Shown here piece after piece: positions 9,063-17,797 of a stretch of DNA of 64,000 nt. Origin of the DNA: Pleomorphomonas carboxyditropha. Its GTDB lineage: Bacteria; Pseudomonadota; Alphaproteobacteria; Rhizobiales; Pleomorphomonadaceae. Below the pieces are notes generated by a model, which made no database searches, had not been told where the DNA came from, and worked only from the letters and a program-made list of their open reading frames with translations. The stretch is taken from the NCBI RefSeq assembly GCF_002770725.1, contig NZ_NQVN01000017.1:1-64000 (forward strand), written 5' to 3'. The number at the start of each line of letters is the position of its first letter. The first letter of the stretch is position 1. Both the position numbers and the translations under genes were made by a program.

Positions 9063-9190
9063 GCCTCAGTCGCCGGCGGGCCCTCCGGCCCTTGGCTTCC
9101 GCTCCGCTTCCGTCCTTCGAGACGCTTCGTGTCTCGAAGGACTCGCTTCGCGCAGCGCCGCTTGGCGCAGGAAGCCGCTTTGCGGCTTCT
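9063..9190 (+). repeat. Compound-hairpin dispersed repeat, copy 1
   Basis: A full-length copy of an intergenic element built from successive hairpins: CGGCGGGCC/GGCC at the left, a 12-pair stem at 9112-9142 around the loop GCTTCGT, GCGCAGCGCC-type pairs, and GAAGCCGC-TTT-GCGGCTTC at the right. It begins five bases after the CobW-gene stop. The third copy (26523-26647) has the same loop but a stem with compensating substitutions. Confidence 0.8.
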
Positions 9191-9200
9191 GGTTTGTTCT

Positions 9201-9286
9201 GCCTCAATCGCCGGCGGGCCTCCGGCCCTTGGCTTTCGCGCTCCGCGCGGGCGCCGCTTGGCGCCGGAAGCCGCTTTGCGGCTTCA
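9201..9286 (+). repeat. Compound-hairpin dispersed repeat, copy 2 (internally deleted)
   Basis: It starts GCCTCAATCGCCGGCGGG and ends GAAGCCGC-TTT-GCGGCTTC like copy 1, but it lacks the central GCTTCGT-loop hairpin. It lies in tandem, ten bases after copy 1, and fills the gap before the WD40 gene. Confidence 0.8.
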
Positions 9287-9368
9287 TAGCGACCGCCGCT
9301 CTTGCATTTGCCGGCCGGATGACGCACTCCCGTCGTACCATTCCTAACATCGCTCCGGAGCCGCCATC

Positions 9369-10340
9369 GTGCCCGAGGTCACCCCGCTTCCGCTTTCCGG
9401 CTATGTCGTCGACGTCCATTACGTCGCCGGCGTGCCGGTCTTCGTCACCGGCGACGGCGCCGTCGCGCTCGGTACGGCCGGCCGGGTGGTGAAGCCGCAT
9501 GCCGGCGGCATACTGGCATCCGCGCTGGCCGCCGACGGCAAGTCGATCATTACCGGTGGCGACGACGGCAAGGTGATGCGCACCACCGCCGACGGCACGA
9601 GCGCGCTGGTCGCCGAGCGGGGCCGCAAGTGGATCGACGTGATCGCCGCCGGGCCGGGCGGCGCCGTTGCCTTCGCCTCCGGCCGCACGGTGGTGGTGGT
9701 CGACGGCACCGGCAAGACGCACGAGCTGGAACGGCCGCGCGCCGCCCTCGGCCTCGCCTTCTTCCCCAAGGGGCTGCGGCTCGCCATCTCCGGCTACAAC
9801 GGCGTCGGCCTGTGGTTCCCCGGCACCGCCGCGCCGGTGCAGGAGCTCGAATGGAAGGGCTCGCACATCGCGGTGACGCTGTCGCCGGACGGCGCCAACG
9901 TCGTCACCTCCATGCAGGAGATGGCGCTGCACGGCTGGCGCCTGCGCGACGGCCAGCACATGCGCATGTCCGGCTATCCGGCCAAGGTGAAGTCGATGTC
10001 CTGGTCGGCGAAGGGGCGCTACCTCGCCACCTCCGGCGCCGGCGTCTCGGTGCTGTGGCCGTTCTTCCACAAGGACGGGCCGATGGGCCAGCGGCCGCTG
10101 GAACTCGGCGGCCGCCAGGAACTGGTGACCCGCGTCGCCTGCCATCCCGCCGAGGAGATCGCCGCGCTCGGCCATGACGACGGCATGATCCTGCTCAGCC
10201 GCTTCGCCGACCGCGAGGAGGTGCTGCTCGCCAAGCCGAACGGCTCGCCGATATCGGCGCTCGCCTGGAGCGGCAACGGCCTGGAGCTGGCCTTCGGCTG
10301 CGAAAGCGGCGCCGCCGGCCTGATCGACCTGACGCGCTGA
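9369..10340 (+). CDS. WD40 repeat protein
   Basis: A 323-residue beta-propeller protein with degenerate WD40 repeats: units of about 40 residues carry patterns such as ALAADGKSIITGGDDGKVMR, ALGLAFFPKGLRLAISGYNGVGLW, HIAVTLSPDGANVVTSMQEM and SMSWSAKGRYLATSGAGVSVLW. There is no signal peptide or membrane segment, so it is probably cytosolic. The start is GTG 9369, preceded by CCGGAG. Its stop overlaps the next gene's start (ATGA at 10337-10340), implying translational coupling with the KamA-like protein. In Hyphomicrobiales this propeller is commonly found near a CobW-type GTPase; its molecular role is not established. Confidence 0.82.
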   Translation: MPEVTPLPLSGYVVDVHYVAGVPVFVTGDGAVALGTAGRVVKPHAGGILASALAADGKSIITGGDDGKVMRTTADGTSALVAERGRKWIDVIAAGPGGAVAFASGRTVVVVDGTGKTHELERPRAALGLAFFPKGLRLAISGYNGVGLWFPGTAAPVQELEWKGSHIAVTLSPDGANVVTSMQEMALHGWRLRDGQHMRMSGYPAKVKSMSWSAKGRYLATSGAGVSVLWPFFHKDGPMGQRPLELGGRQELVTRVACHPAEEIAALGHDDGMILLSRFADREEVLLAKPNGSPISALAWSGNGLELAFGCESGAAGLIDLTR

Positions 10341-11473
10341 TGACCGCCCTTCGATCCCTTCATCATCCCGTCCGCACCACGCCCGGCGAACAGCGTGACC
10401 TCGACGCCGCCTACGCGGCGCTCGCCGCCCGCGAGCGTCTGCTGCCGATCAAGGTGCCGGCCTTCTACCAGCGCAAGCTCGACGAGGAAGCGGCGGCGCT
10501 CGGCCACACCGAGGGGCCGCTTCACCGCATGGTGCGGCCGACGCGCGAGCGCTTCGGCGCGCCGGCCGGCGGCGAGGTGCCGGACTGGGTCGACGACCGT
10601 TCCAACATGCCGGTGCCCGGCTCGCAGGCGATCATCCACAAATACGCCGACCGCGTGTTGTTCATGCCGACCTCGATCTGCGCCGGCCATTGCCAGTATT
10701 GCTTCCGGCAGGACGTGCTGACCGACGCCCACGCCGAGGGCGGCGACCTCACGGGGCTTGCCGCTGAGGTGGCGAGGCTGACCGGCTATCTCGGCGCGCG
10801 ACCGGAGGTGTCCGAAGTGGTGCTGTCGGGCGGCGATCCGCTGACGCTGTCGACGCGCGATCTTGCGCTGGTGCTCGCCGGCATCCGTGCCGTGCCGACC
10901 ATCCGGTCGATCCGCCTGCATACGCGCACGCCGGCCTTTGCGCCGAAGGTGTTCGGCGACGACCGGAAGCTCGATCTCCTGGCCGAAGCGGGCGTGCGGC
11001 TGGTGCTGCACTTCGCCCACCCTTACGAGGTCTGCGGCGAGGTGGCCGCGGTGCTCGACCGGCTCGATCGCCACCGCATCCGCCTCTACAACCATTTTCC
11101 GCTGCTCAGGGGCGTCAACGATCATCGCGACGTGCTGGCGCGGCTGATCGAGGCGCTCGACGATCGCCGGGTGCGCACGCTGTCCGTCTACGTGCCGGAG
11201 CCGATCCGCCACTCGGCGCCGTTCCGGGTGACGCTCGACCGCTTTTTCGCCTTGCAGGACGAGCTGACCGCCACGACGCCGAGCTGGATCAACGCCGTCC
11301 GCTTCACCCTCGACAGCCCGGTCGGCAAGGTCCGGCGCGAGCATATCGTGGCGCGCGACCGAACCGCCGGCCTCGTCACCTTCGAGAAGGCGGGCAAGCG
11401 CTTCGTCTTCCCCGACTTCCCCGCCGAACTCGACATTCCCGGCGATCGGGACACGCTGCTCTGGAAGGGGTGA
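10340..11473 (+). CDS. KamA-family radical SAM protein (lysine 2,3-aminomutase-like)
   Basis: A 377-residue radical S-adenosylmethionine enzyme of the KamA/EpmB type. The cluster-binding cysteines are in CAGHCQYC (114, 118, 121), followed by FRQDV, the VLSGGDPLTLS glycine-rich SAM motif, and IRLHTRTPAF. Full lysine 2,3-aminomutases form beta-lysine; EpmB-like members act on elongation factor P or have unknown substrates. No epmA or efp is nearby, so the substrate is uncertain. It is translationally coupled to the upstream WD40 gene through an ATGA overlap and converges on a small membrane-protein gene with no gap. Confidence 0.83.
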   Translation: MTALRSLHHPVRTTPGEQRDLDAAYAALAARERLLPIKVPAFYQRKLDEEAAALGHTEGPLHRMVRPTRERFGAPAGGEVPDWVDDRSNMPVPGSQAIIHKYADRVLFMPTSICAGHCQYCFRQDVLTDAHAEGGDLTGLAAEVARLTGYLGARPEVSEVVLSGGDPLTLSTRDLALVLAGIRAVPTIRSIRLHTRTPAFAPKVFGDDRKLDLLAEAGVRLVLHFAHPYEVCGEVAAVLDRLDRHRIRLYNHFPLLRGVNDHRDVLARLIEALDDRRVRTLSVYVPEPIRHSAPFRVTLDRFFALQDELTATTPSWINAVRFTLDSPVGKVRREHIVARDRTAGLVTFEKAGKRFVFPDFPAELDIPGDRDTLLWKG

Positions 11474-11851
11474 TCACGCCACCACGGGCAGGAACAGCAG
11501 CACCGCGAACAGGATGGCGCCGCCCAGTGCCAGGAAGGACGCGGCGGCGACGAGCGGCTCGAAGCTGGGGTGGCCGTTGAGCAGAAACACCAGCGAGGGG
11601 AACATCACCACGGCGGCGATGGTGTTGAGTCCCCAGAGGATCTTCGGCAGGCGGCCGGTGCTTTTGCGCGGGTTGAGCGCAAAGAAGATGCCGTAGACCG
11701 ACATCACCACGAAGCCGATCAGGTTGAGATGGGCGTGGGCGCCCGCCGCGGCGTGGTTGCCGCTCGCCGACATGTAGATGCCGAAGAACATGCCGACGAT
11801 CAGCAGGACGGCGGCGGTGCGAAAGAACAGAAGCGAAATGGAATTGCTCAC
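11474..11851 (-). CDS. Small four-helix membrane protein, heme-copper-oxidase-like HAHLNL motif
   Basis: A 125-residue protein with four hydrophobic helices and little else. After the first helix it has GNHAAAGAHAHLNLIGFVVMSVYG. The H-x-H-x-N-L pattern resembles small alphaproteobacterial proteins annotated as cytochrome-c oxidase subunit I-like, where the histidines sit at the end of a helix. Whether it binds heme is unknown. The start is GTG 11851 with GGGAGA upstream. It abuts the KamA-like gene's stop tail to tail. Confidence 0.65.
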   Translation of the reverse strand: MSNSISLLFFRTAAVLLIVGMFFGIYMSASGNHAAAGAHAHLNLIGFVVMSVYGIFFALNPRKSTGRLPKILWGLNTIAAVVMFPSLVFLLNGHPSFEPLVAAASFLALGGAILFAVLLFLPVVA

Positions 11852-11925
11852 AATGGTCTCCCTGCCGGCGAAACGCCGGTCAGGTTGACCATACTATATT
11901 ATACGTAGAAATACAGCCGGGGCGA

Positions 11926-13356
11926 TCAGCGCACCAGGATGTTGCGGAAGCTCCAGGGGTTGTCCTCGTCGATATCCTCGGGGAAGAAGCCGGGACGGCC
12001 GGCGAGCGGCGTCCAGTCGGTGTAGTAGCCTTTCACCGGTCCGAGATAGGGCATCTGCACCTCGAGGCAGCGGGCGTGGTCCATCTCGTCGGTCTCGACG
12101 ATGCCGGCCTGGGGATTTTCCAGCGCCCAGACCATGCCGGCCAGCACCGCCGAGGTGACCTGGAGGCCGGTGGCGTTCTGGTAGGGCGCGAGCTTGCGCG
12201 CTTCCTCGATGGTCAGTTGCGAGCCGTACCAGTAGGCGTTCCTGCCGTGGCCGTAGAGCAGCACGCCGAGCTCGTCGGCGCCGTCGATGATCTTGTCCTC
12301 GGACAGCACCTCGGTCGCCGGCTGCACCTGGCCGCCCTGGCCGAACATCTCGTGCAGCGAGAGCACGGCGATGTTGGCCGGGTGGTAGGCGTAGTGGCAG
12401 GTCGGCCGGTATTCGGGATGGGCGCCTTCGCCGACCGTGTAGTAGTCGGCGATCGAGATCGCCTCGTTGTGGGTGACCAGGAAGCCGAACTGCGGCCCCG
12501 GCGTCGGGCACCAGGTGCGGACGCGGGTGTTGGCGCCGGGCTGGAGCAGATAGATCGCCGCCTGGCAGCCGCCGTCGTGATGGCGGGCGGTGTCGGGCTC
12601 CCAGGTCTCGCTGGTGCCCCAGCCGAGCTCGGCCGGCTGCAGGCCTTCCGACACGAAGCCGTCCACCGACCAGGTGTTGCGGAAGACGTCCATCGAGTGG
12701 GGAATCAGCGTGCGCTGGGTGTCGCGCTCGGCGATGTGGATGCCCTTGACGCCGACGGCCTGCATCAGCCGCGCCCAGTCCTGGCGGCTTTTGGGCGGCG
12801 CGTAGGCGATCTCCATGTCGTGGGCGAGGTTCTCGAGCGCCACCTTGACGAACCAGGAGACCATGCCGGGATTGGCGCCGCAGCAGGAGACGGCGGTGGT
12901 GCCGCCGGGATTGTTGCGCTTTTCGGCCCGCACCGCCTCGCGCAGCCAGTAATTGGTGCGATGGGCCGGATCGATGTCCTTGTCGAAGTAGAAGCCTTCC
13001 CAGGGTTCGGCGACGGTGTCGATATAGAGCGCCCCGATCTCGCGGCAGAGCTTCAGGATGTCGAGCGAGCCGGTGTCGACCGACAGATTGACGCAGAAGC
13101 CCTGGCCGCCACCGGCGGTGAGCAGCGGCGTCAGGATGTCGCGATAGTTGTCGGGGGTGATCTTTGCCTGGATGTAGCGGATGCCATGATAGGCGAGGAT
13201 GTCTCTTCCGGCATCGCTGGGGTCGATGACGACGAAGCGCGATCGGTCGAATTCAAGGTGCCGTTCGATGAGCGGCAGCGTACCGCGTCCAATGGAGCCA
13301 AAACCGATCATGACGATGGGACCGGTGATCGTGCCATGCACGGGCCATGAATTCAT
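11926..13356 (-). CDS. hss: Homospermidine synthase
   Basis: This NAD-dependent enzyme forms sym-homospermidine from putrescine (or spermidine plus putrescine), the characteristic long polyamine of many Hyphomicrobiales. The 476-residue protein opens with a Rossmann fingerprint IVMIGFGSIGRGTLPLIERH and contains the family blocks NLSVDTGSLDILKLCREIGALYIDTVAEPWEGFYFD, AVSCCGANPGMVSWFVK, GWGTSETWEPD and HNEAISIADYYTVG. Length and both ends match the family. GAGAGG sits seven bases before the ATG. It is transcribed alone; the putrescine source could be the decarboxylase at 24.7 kb. Confidence 0.95.
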   Translation of the reverse strand: MNSWPVHGTITGPIVMIGFGSIGRGTLPLIERHLEFDRSRFVVIDPSDAGRDILAYHGIRYIQAKITPDNYRDILTPLLTAGGGQGFCVNLSVDTGSLDILKLCREIGALYIDTVAEPWEGFYFDKDIDPAHRTNYWLREAVRAEKRNNPGGTTAVSCCGANPGMVSWFVKVALENLAHDMEIAYAPPKSRQDWARLMQAVGVKGIHIAERDTQRTLIPHSMDVFRNTWSVDGFVSEGLQPAELGWGTSETWEPDTARHHDGGCQAAIYLLQPGANTRVRTWCPTPGPQFGFLVTHNEAISIADYYTVGEGAHPEYRPTCHYAYHPANIAVLSLHEMFGQGGQVQPATEVLSEDKIIDGADELGVLLYGHGRNAYWYGSQLTIEEARKLAPYQNATGLQVTSAVLAGMVWALENPQAGIVETDEMDHARCLEVQMPYLGPVKGYYTDWTPLAGRPGFFPEDIDEDNPWSFRNILVR

Positions 13357-13637
13357 TCAAACCTCTCCTGTGGCGGCACCCCTGGTGCCGGAAGATCTCC
13401 GCGTCTTGCAGGTCAACGGGAATACAAATACCGGGTAAAACGGCGGCGCCTGTGCCTTCCATGCCGAACCCTTCAGACATTAGAGCATGCCGGCGGGAAG
13501 TTTTCCAGTCGCAGCCCTGTGGGAAATGCCGAGGTTCGACCTCCGGCCTACGGGAAAAGCCGGGTAATAGACGAGAGCGGGATGGCGACGCGGCGCGGTG
13601 GACTTGGGCAAGGCTCGAAAAACCGTGCCGCCGATAA

Positions 13638-14651
13638 TCAAATCCAGCCCTGAAGCTCGCGGCGCACCACGTGCTCGATGACCGCCATGCCGTCGTCGCC
13701 GTCGTTGAGGCAGGGTATGCGGGCGAAGTCGACGCCGCCGTTGTGGCGGAAGATGTCGGCGTTCTCGACGCCGATCTCCTCGATGGTCTCCAGGCAGTCG
13801 GCGACGAAGCCCGGCGTCATGACGGCCAGCGACTTGACGCCCGAACGTGCCAGCGCCTCGACGGTCTTGTCGGTGTAGGGCTGGAGCCATTCCTCCGGCC
13901 CGAAGCGCGACTGGAAGGTGACGCGCAGGCGCTCCTCGTCCCAGCCGAGCCGCTGGCGCAACAGCCGCGCCGTCTTCTGGCAATGGCAGTAATAGGGATC
14001 GCCCTTCTCGAAATAGCTTTTGGGTATGCCGTGGAAGGAGGCGAGCACCACCTCCGGCTCGAAGGACAGCGTCGCGAGATGCGCCTCGGCCGAGCGGGCG
14101 AGGGCGTCGATATAGACGGGATCGTCGTGATAGGGCGGCACGGTGCGCAGCGCCGGCTGCCAGCGTCTGGTGAGAAGATGCTCGAAGGCCTTGTCGTTGA
14201 CGGTGGCGGTCGTGGCGGCGGCATATTGCGGATAGAGCGGGTAGACAAGGATGCGCTCGCAGCCCGCCGCCTGCAGCGCGTCGAGGCGGCTGGCGATCGA
14301 CGGATTGCCGTAGCGCATCGCCCAGTCGACGACGACGCCGTCCCCGAGGTGGGCCGAGAGCTTTTCCGCCTGCGAGCGCGTGTAGGTGCGCAGCGGGCTT
14401 TCGTCGCGTTCGCGGTTCCAGATGGTGGCGTAGTCGCGGCCCTTCTTCTGCGGCCGCGTGTTGAGGATGATGCCGTAGAGGACGGGATACCACTTGAGGC
14501 GCGGCGTCTCGATCACCCGCCGGTCGGTCAGGAACTCCTCGAGATAGCGGCGCATCGAGCGGCGATCGGTGCCGTCGGGCGTGCCGAGGTTGACGAGGAG
14601 GACGCCGACCTTGCCATGGGGAACGGCGGGATGATGGGGCAGCAGCGGCAT
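13638..14651 (-). CDS. hemH: Ferrochelatase
   Basis: It inserts Fe2+ into protoporphyrin IX, the last step of heme synthesis. The 337-residue protein carries VGVLLVNLGTPD near the N-terminus, the metal-site histidine in ASFHGIPKSYFEKGDPYYCHC, and the C-terminal PGFVADCLETIEEIG block with its conserved acidic residues. There is no C-terminal 2Fe-2S extension, as expected for a proteobacterial enzyme. The ATG at 14651 was chosen; an in-frame TTG at 14666 would add five residues. It lies alone, and an imperfect TTTAGA/TCTA palindrome lies immediately upstream (14675-14690). Confidence 0.94.
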   Translation of the reverse strand: MPLLPHHPAVPHGKVGVLLVNLGTPDGTDRRSMRRYLEEFLTDRRVIETPRLKWYPVLYGIILNTRPQKKGRDYATIWNRERDESPLRTYTRSQAEKLSAHLGDGVVVDWAMRYGNPSIASRLDALQAAGCERILVYPLYPQYAAATTATVNDKAFEHLLTRRWQPALRTVPPYHDDPVYIDALARSAEAHLATLSFEPEVVLASFHGIPKSYFEKGDPYYCHCQKTARLLRQRLGWDEERLRVTFQSRFGPEEWLQPYTDKTVEALARSGVKSLAVMTPGFVADCLETIEEIGVENADIFRHNGGVDFARIPCLNDGDDGMAVIEHVVRRELQGWI

Positions 14652-14674
14652 TTCGGCTCGATTCAATCCAAGAG

Positions 14675-14690
14675 TTTAGAGGATTTCTAG
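14675..14690 (-). promoter_or_regulatory. Possible Irr/ICE-like palindrome before hemH
   Basis: The sequence TTTAGAGGATTTCTAG is a partial dyad (TAGA...TCTA) 24 bases upstream of hemH. It resembles the iron control element TTTAGAA-N-TTCTAAA bound by Irr in Hyphomicrobiales, but the outer bases do not fully match. Confidence 0.25.
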
Positions 14691-14920
14691 CCGAAAGCGG
14701 CGCGGCGCGCGAGACCTCCGGCCAAAGCAGGCAACAGACGAAGGGAAGCGGAGAAAATCCGCCAAGACCATATGGGTATTGCGTATTCCCTGCGGTTTGC
14801 TTGTGTTTCTTGCCGAAAATGAGCTATTGAAGCCCGGCCTCCGCGGGAAAAGCGGGTCGGGTCGGCAGGATGACGATCGCCGCCCGGGGGAGGAGGCGGC
14901 CATCCCGCCGGGGGAAGACG

Positions 14921-15460
14921 ATGCGAGGCTTGCTCAGGGTATGCGCGGCGATCGACGCGCTGAACGTCGGCGTCAATTATTTCGCCCGCTGGCTGGTGCT
15001 GGCGGCCATCCTGCTGTCGGCGGGCAATGCCATCGTCCGCAAGCTCTTCAACTACTCCGCCAATTCGCTGCTCGAGGGGCAGTGGTATCTGTTCTCGGCG
15101 GTGTTCCTGCTGTGCGCCGGCTATACGCTGCTCAAGGGCGAGCATGTGCGGATCGACATCGTCGCCTCGCATTTGAGCCGCCGGACGCAGGTCATCATCG
15201 ACATCCTCGGCACGCTGTTGTTCCTGATGCCGTTCACCGTCGCCGCCATCTGGCTGAGCTGGCCGCAGGTGGTGTCCAAGGTCCTTTCCGGCGAAGTGTC
15301 GTCGAGCGCCGGCGGCCTGCCGCTGTGGCCGGCCTGGGTGCTGATCCCCGTGGGCTTCTCGCTGCTCGGCCTGCAGGGGGTGAGCGAGATCGTCAAGCGC
15401 ATCGCCTTCCTGACGGGCGACGGACCGGACCCGTCGCCGGCTCACGCTTCCCATAACTGA
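14921..15460 (+). CDS. TRAP transporter small permease (DctQ type)
   Basis: The small membrane subunit of a tripartite ATP-independent periplasmic transporter: 179 residues, four hydrophobic helices. The sequence resembles the subfamily called mannitol/chloroaromatic (GQWYLFSAVFLLCAGYTLLKGEHVRIDIV, LPLWPAWVLIPVGFSLLGLQGVSEIVKR). GGGGAAG lies just before the ATG at 14921, which I prefer over the ATG at 14870. The large permease starts 20 bases after its stop; a matching periplasmic subunit is encoded convergently at 18939-20045. Confidence 0.88.
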   Translation: MRGLLRVCAAIDALNVGVNYFARWLVLAAILLSAGNAIVRKLFNYSANSLLEGQWYLFSAVFLLCAGYTLLKGEHVRIDIVASHLSRRTQVIIDILGTLLFLMPFTVAAIWLSWPQVVSKVLSGEVSSSAGGLPLWPAWVLIPVGFSLLGLQGVSEIVKRIAFLTGDGPDPSPAHASHN

Positions 15461-15480
15461 TCGGACGAGGATCGCCTGCC

Positions 15481-17013
15481 ATGACCGCCTTCCTCGTCGC
15501 CAATCTCGCGCCGATCATGTTCGGCTCGATGCTGCTGTTCCTGCTGGTCGGCTACCCCGTCGCCTTCGCGCTCGCCGCCTGCGGTTTCGGCTTCGGCCTG
15601 ATCGGCATCGAGCTCGGTCTGCTGTCGCCCAACCTGTTCCAGGCGATTCCCGACCGCGTCTGGTCGGTGATGAGCAACGACACGCTGCTCGCCATTCCGT
15701 TCTTCACCTTCATGGGCCTGGTGCTGGAGCGCTCCGGCATGGCCGAGGACCTGCTCGACACCATCGGCCAGCTGTTCGGCCCGATCCGCGGCGGTCTCGC
15801 CTACGCGGTGATCTTCGTCGGCGCGCTGCTCGCCGCCACCACCGGCGTCGTGGCGGCGTCGGTGATCGCCATGGGGCTGATCTCGCTGCCGATCATGCTG
15901 CGCTACGGCTACGACCGGCGCGTCGCCTCGGGCGTCATCGCCGCCTCCGGCACGCTCGCCCAGATCATCCCGCCGAGCCTGGTGCTGATCGTGCTGGCCG
16001 ACCAGCTCGGCCGGTCGGTGGGCGACATGTACGCGGGCGCGCTCTACCCGAGCCTGCTCCTGACCGCCCTCTACGCGCTGTTCGTGTTCGTCGTCTCCAT
16101 GGTGCGGCCCCAATGGGTGCCGGCCCTGCCGCCGGAGGCGCGGACGCTGCGCGGCTGGCGTCTCCTCGCCAAGGTGCTGACGTCGCTGGTGCCGCCGCTG
16201 GTGCTGGTGTTCCTGGTGCTCGGCACCATCTTCATCGGCGTCGCCACGCCGACCGAGGGCGGCGCCATGGGCGCGGTGGGGGCGCTGCTGCTGGCCATCT
16301 TCAACCGCCGCCTGACGTTCCGTATGGTGGTGCAGGCGCTGGAGCAGACGGCCAAGCTCTCGGCCTTCTGCATGTTCGTGCTGTTGGGCGCCCGCGTCTT
16401 CTCGCTGACCTTCTACGGCATCAACGGCCATCTCTGGGTGGAGAGCCTGTTGGCCGGCCTGCCGGGCGGCGAGGTCGGCTTCCTCATCGTCGTCAACATC
16501 CTGGTGTTCTTCCTCGCCTTCTTCCTCGATTATTTCGAGCTGGCCTTCATCATCATCCCGCTGCTGGCGCCGGTCGCCGACAAGCTCGGCATCGACCTGG
16601 TGTGGTTCGGCGTGCTCCTGGGCGTCAACATGCAGACGTCCTTCATGCACCCGCCGTTCGGCTTCGCGCTGTTCTTCCTGCGCTCGGTGGCGCCGAATCA
16701 TCCGTATGTCGACAAGATCTCCGGCCAGAAGACGGCGCCGGTCACCTCGTCGCAGATCTATCTGGGCGCCATTCCCTTCGTCGTCATCCAGGTCTTGATG
16801 GTGGCCTTCATCATCCTGTTTCCGGGAATGGTGACGCACTACAAGTCGGATCGTCCGGTGGTGGATCTCGACAAGGTCAAGATCGAGATCATGGCGCCGA
16901 CGCCGGCCGCTCCGTCCTTCGGCGCGCCGGGCGGTGCCGGGGCCAGTCCGTTCGGCACGCCGGCCGCTCCGTCCTTCGGCGCACCGGCGCCGGATTTCGG
17001 CGCGGCGCCCTGA
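15481..17013 (+). CDS. TRAP transporter large permease (DctM type)
   Basis: A 510-residue transport channel subunit with at least twelve hydrophobic helices. Family blocks include FFTFMGLVLERSGMAEDLLDTIG, GVVAASVIAMGLISLPIML, SGTLAQIIPPSLVLIVLADQLG and VNMQTSFMHPPFGFALFFLRSV; the last suggests the mannitol/chloroaromatic-type subgroup. The cargo is probably an organic acid but cannot be fixed from sequence. The C-terminus ends in a Pro/Ala/Gly-rich tail of about 40 residues, encoded in part by two exact 25-base direct repeats (16901-16925, 16958-16982) giving PAAPSFGAP twice. Such a tail is not typical of DctM. Confidence 0.9.
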   Translation: MTAFLVANLAPIMFGSMLLFLLVGYPVAFALAACGFGFGLIGIELGLLSPNLFQAIPDRVWSVMSNDTLLAIPFFTFMGLVLERSGMAEDLLDTIGQLFGPIRGGLAYAVIFVGALLAATTGVVAASVIAMGLISLPIMLRYGYDRRVASGVIAASGTLAQIIPPSLVLIVLADQLGRSVGDMYAGALYPSLLLTALYALFVFVVSMVRPQWVPALPPEARTLRGWRLLAKVLTSLVPPLVLVFLVLGTIFIGVATPTEGGAMGAVGALLLAIFNRRLTFRMVVQALEQTAKLSAFCMFVLLGARVFSLTFYGINGHLWVESLLAGLPGGEVGFLIVVNILVFFLAFFLDYFELAFIIIPLLAPVADKLGIDLVWFGVLLGVNMQTSFMHPPFGFALFFLRSVAPNHPYVDKISGQKTAPVTSSQIYLGAIPFVVIQVLMVAFIILFPGMVTHYKSDRPVVDLDKVKIEIMAPTPAAPSFGAPGGAGASPFGTPAAPSFGAPAPDFGAAP

Positions 17014-17134
17014 TGGCGACCCGGCAGCGTTGCTTCCGCAAGTTGCCGCGCCGCCATGCAATTCCGCCACAATGCCTCGCCACGGTTGCAGTGCCGTCCT
17101 TCTTTTGCGCGGCTGCCCCTGGGATCGATCAGAC

Positions 17135-17758
17135 ATGCCGAACAGCCGCCGGATCAGGGTTCCCTATTTCAGTCAGTGGGAAAGCGCCGGGTTGACGTCG
17201 GCCGTCGTCGCCGAGGGCGAGAGGGCGCTGCTCGGCGATCCGCTCTGGCAGCGATCGGGCGCCGCCAGCGTCGGGGAATACGCCCGCTGGGCCAACAATC
17301 TCTGCGGCATGGCCTGCCTCAAGATGATTCTCGGCGCGCGCGGCGAGGATCATCCGACGCTCGATCTCGCCAAGGCCTGCGCCGCCTACGGCGGCTATGT
17401 CGTCAACGAGGCCGAGGCATCCATCAGGGGCCTCATCTATGCGCCGTTCGTCAGCTTCGTCGAGCAGCGGTTCGGCCTCCGGGCCGAGGTCAAGACCGGA
17501 GTGGCGACGGCGGCGCTGCCATCGGTCCTCGACGAGTGGGATTTCTTCATCGCCTCGGTCAATCCGGGCATCCGGTGGCCGGAACGCGAACCGTCGTCGA
17601 AGGGCGGACATCTCGTGCTGGTCACCGCCGCGACGGCCGAGACCATCCGCTTCAACAATCCGTCGGGCCACGCGCCGGCCACCCAGGCCGACGTCGAGCT
17701 GCTGCCCGGCGTGTTCGACGGATTCTTCGCCAACCGCGGCATCGCCGTCAGCCTGTAG
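17135..17758 (+). CDS. C39-like cysteine peptidase family protein
   Basis: A 207-residue protein with a papain-like C39 fold signature: the probable catalytic cysteine is in NNLCGMACLKMIL, the histidine in GGHLVLVTA and the Asn/Asp in FNNPSG. There is no signal peptide and no membrane segment, so it is either cytosolic or exported by an unseen route. C39-like proteins include bacteriocin-processing peptidases and uncharacterised enzymes; no bacteriocin or ABC exporter gene is near. The gene lies 40 bases upstream of the D-Ala-D-Ala ligase on the same strand, which suggests a shared transcript and possibly a cell-wall role. The start at 17135 is the best-placed ATG, although its ribosome site is weak. 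Confidence 0.75.
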   Translation: MPNSRRIRVPYFSQWESAGLTSAVVAEGERALLGDPLWQRSGAASVGEYARWANNLCGMACLKMILGARGEDHPTLDLAKACAAYGGYVVNEAEASIRGLIYAPFVSFVEQRFGLRAEVKTGVATAALPSVLDEWDFFIASVNPGIRWPEREPSSKGGHLVLVTAATAETIRFNNPSGHAPATQADVELLPGVFDGFFANRGIAVSL

Positions 17759-17797
17759 TGCGCCACGCCCCGCGTGCCGCCGTTCCGAGAGGTCGCC

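Noticed and set aside
13357-13637. Gene between hss and hemH
   Set aside because: No frame with a ribosome site or family motif; it is taken as promoter DNA for hss.
15442-17136. 564-residue minus-strand frame rich in His/Asp/Arg
   Set aside because: It lies opposite dctM; its composition is typical of an antisense shadow, with no start context.
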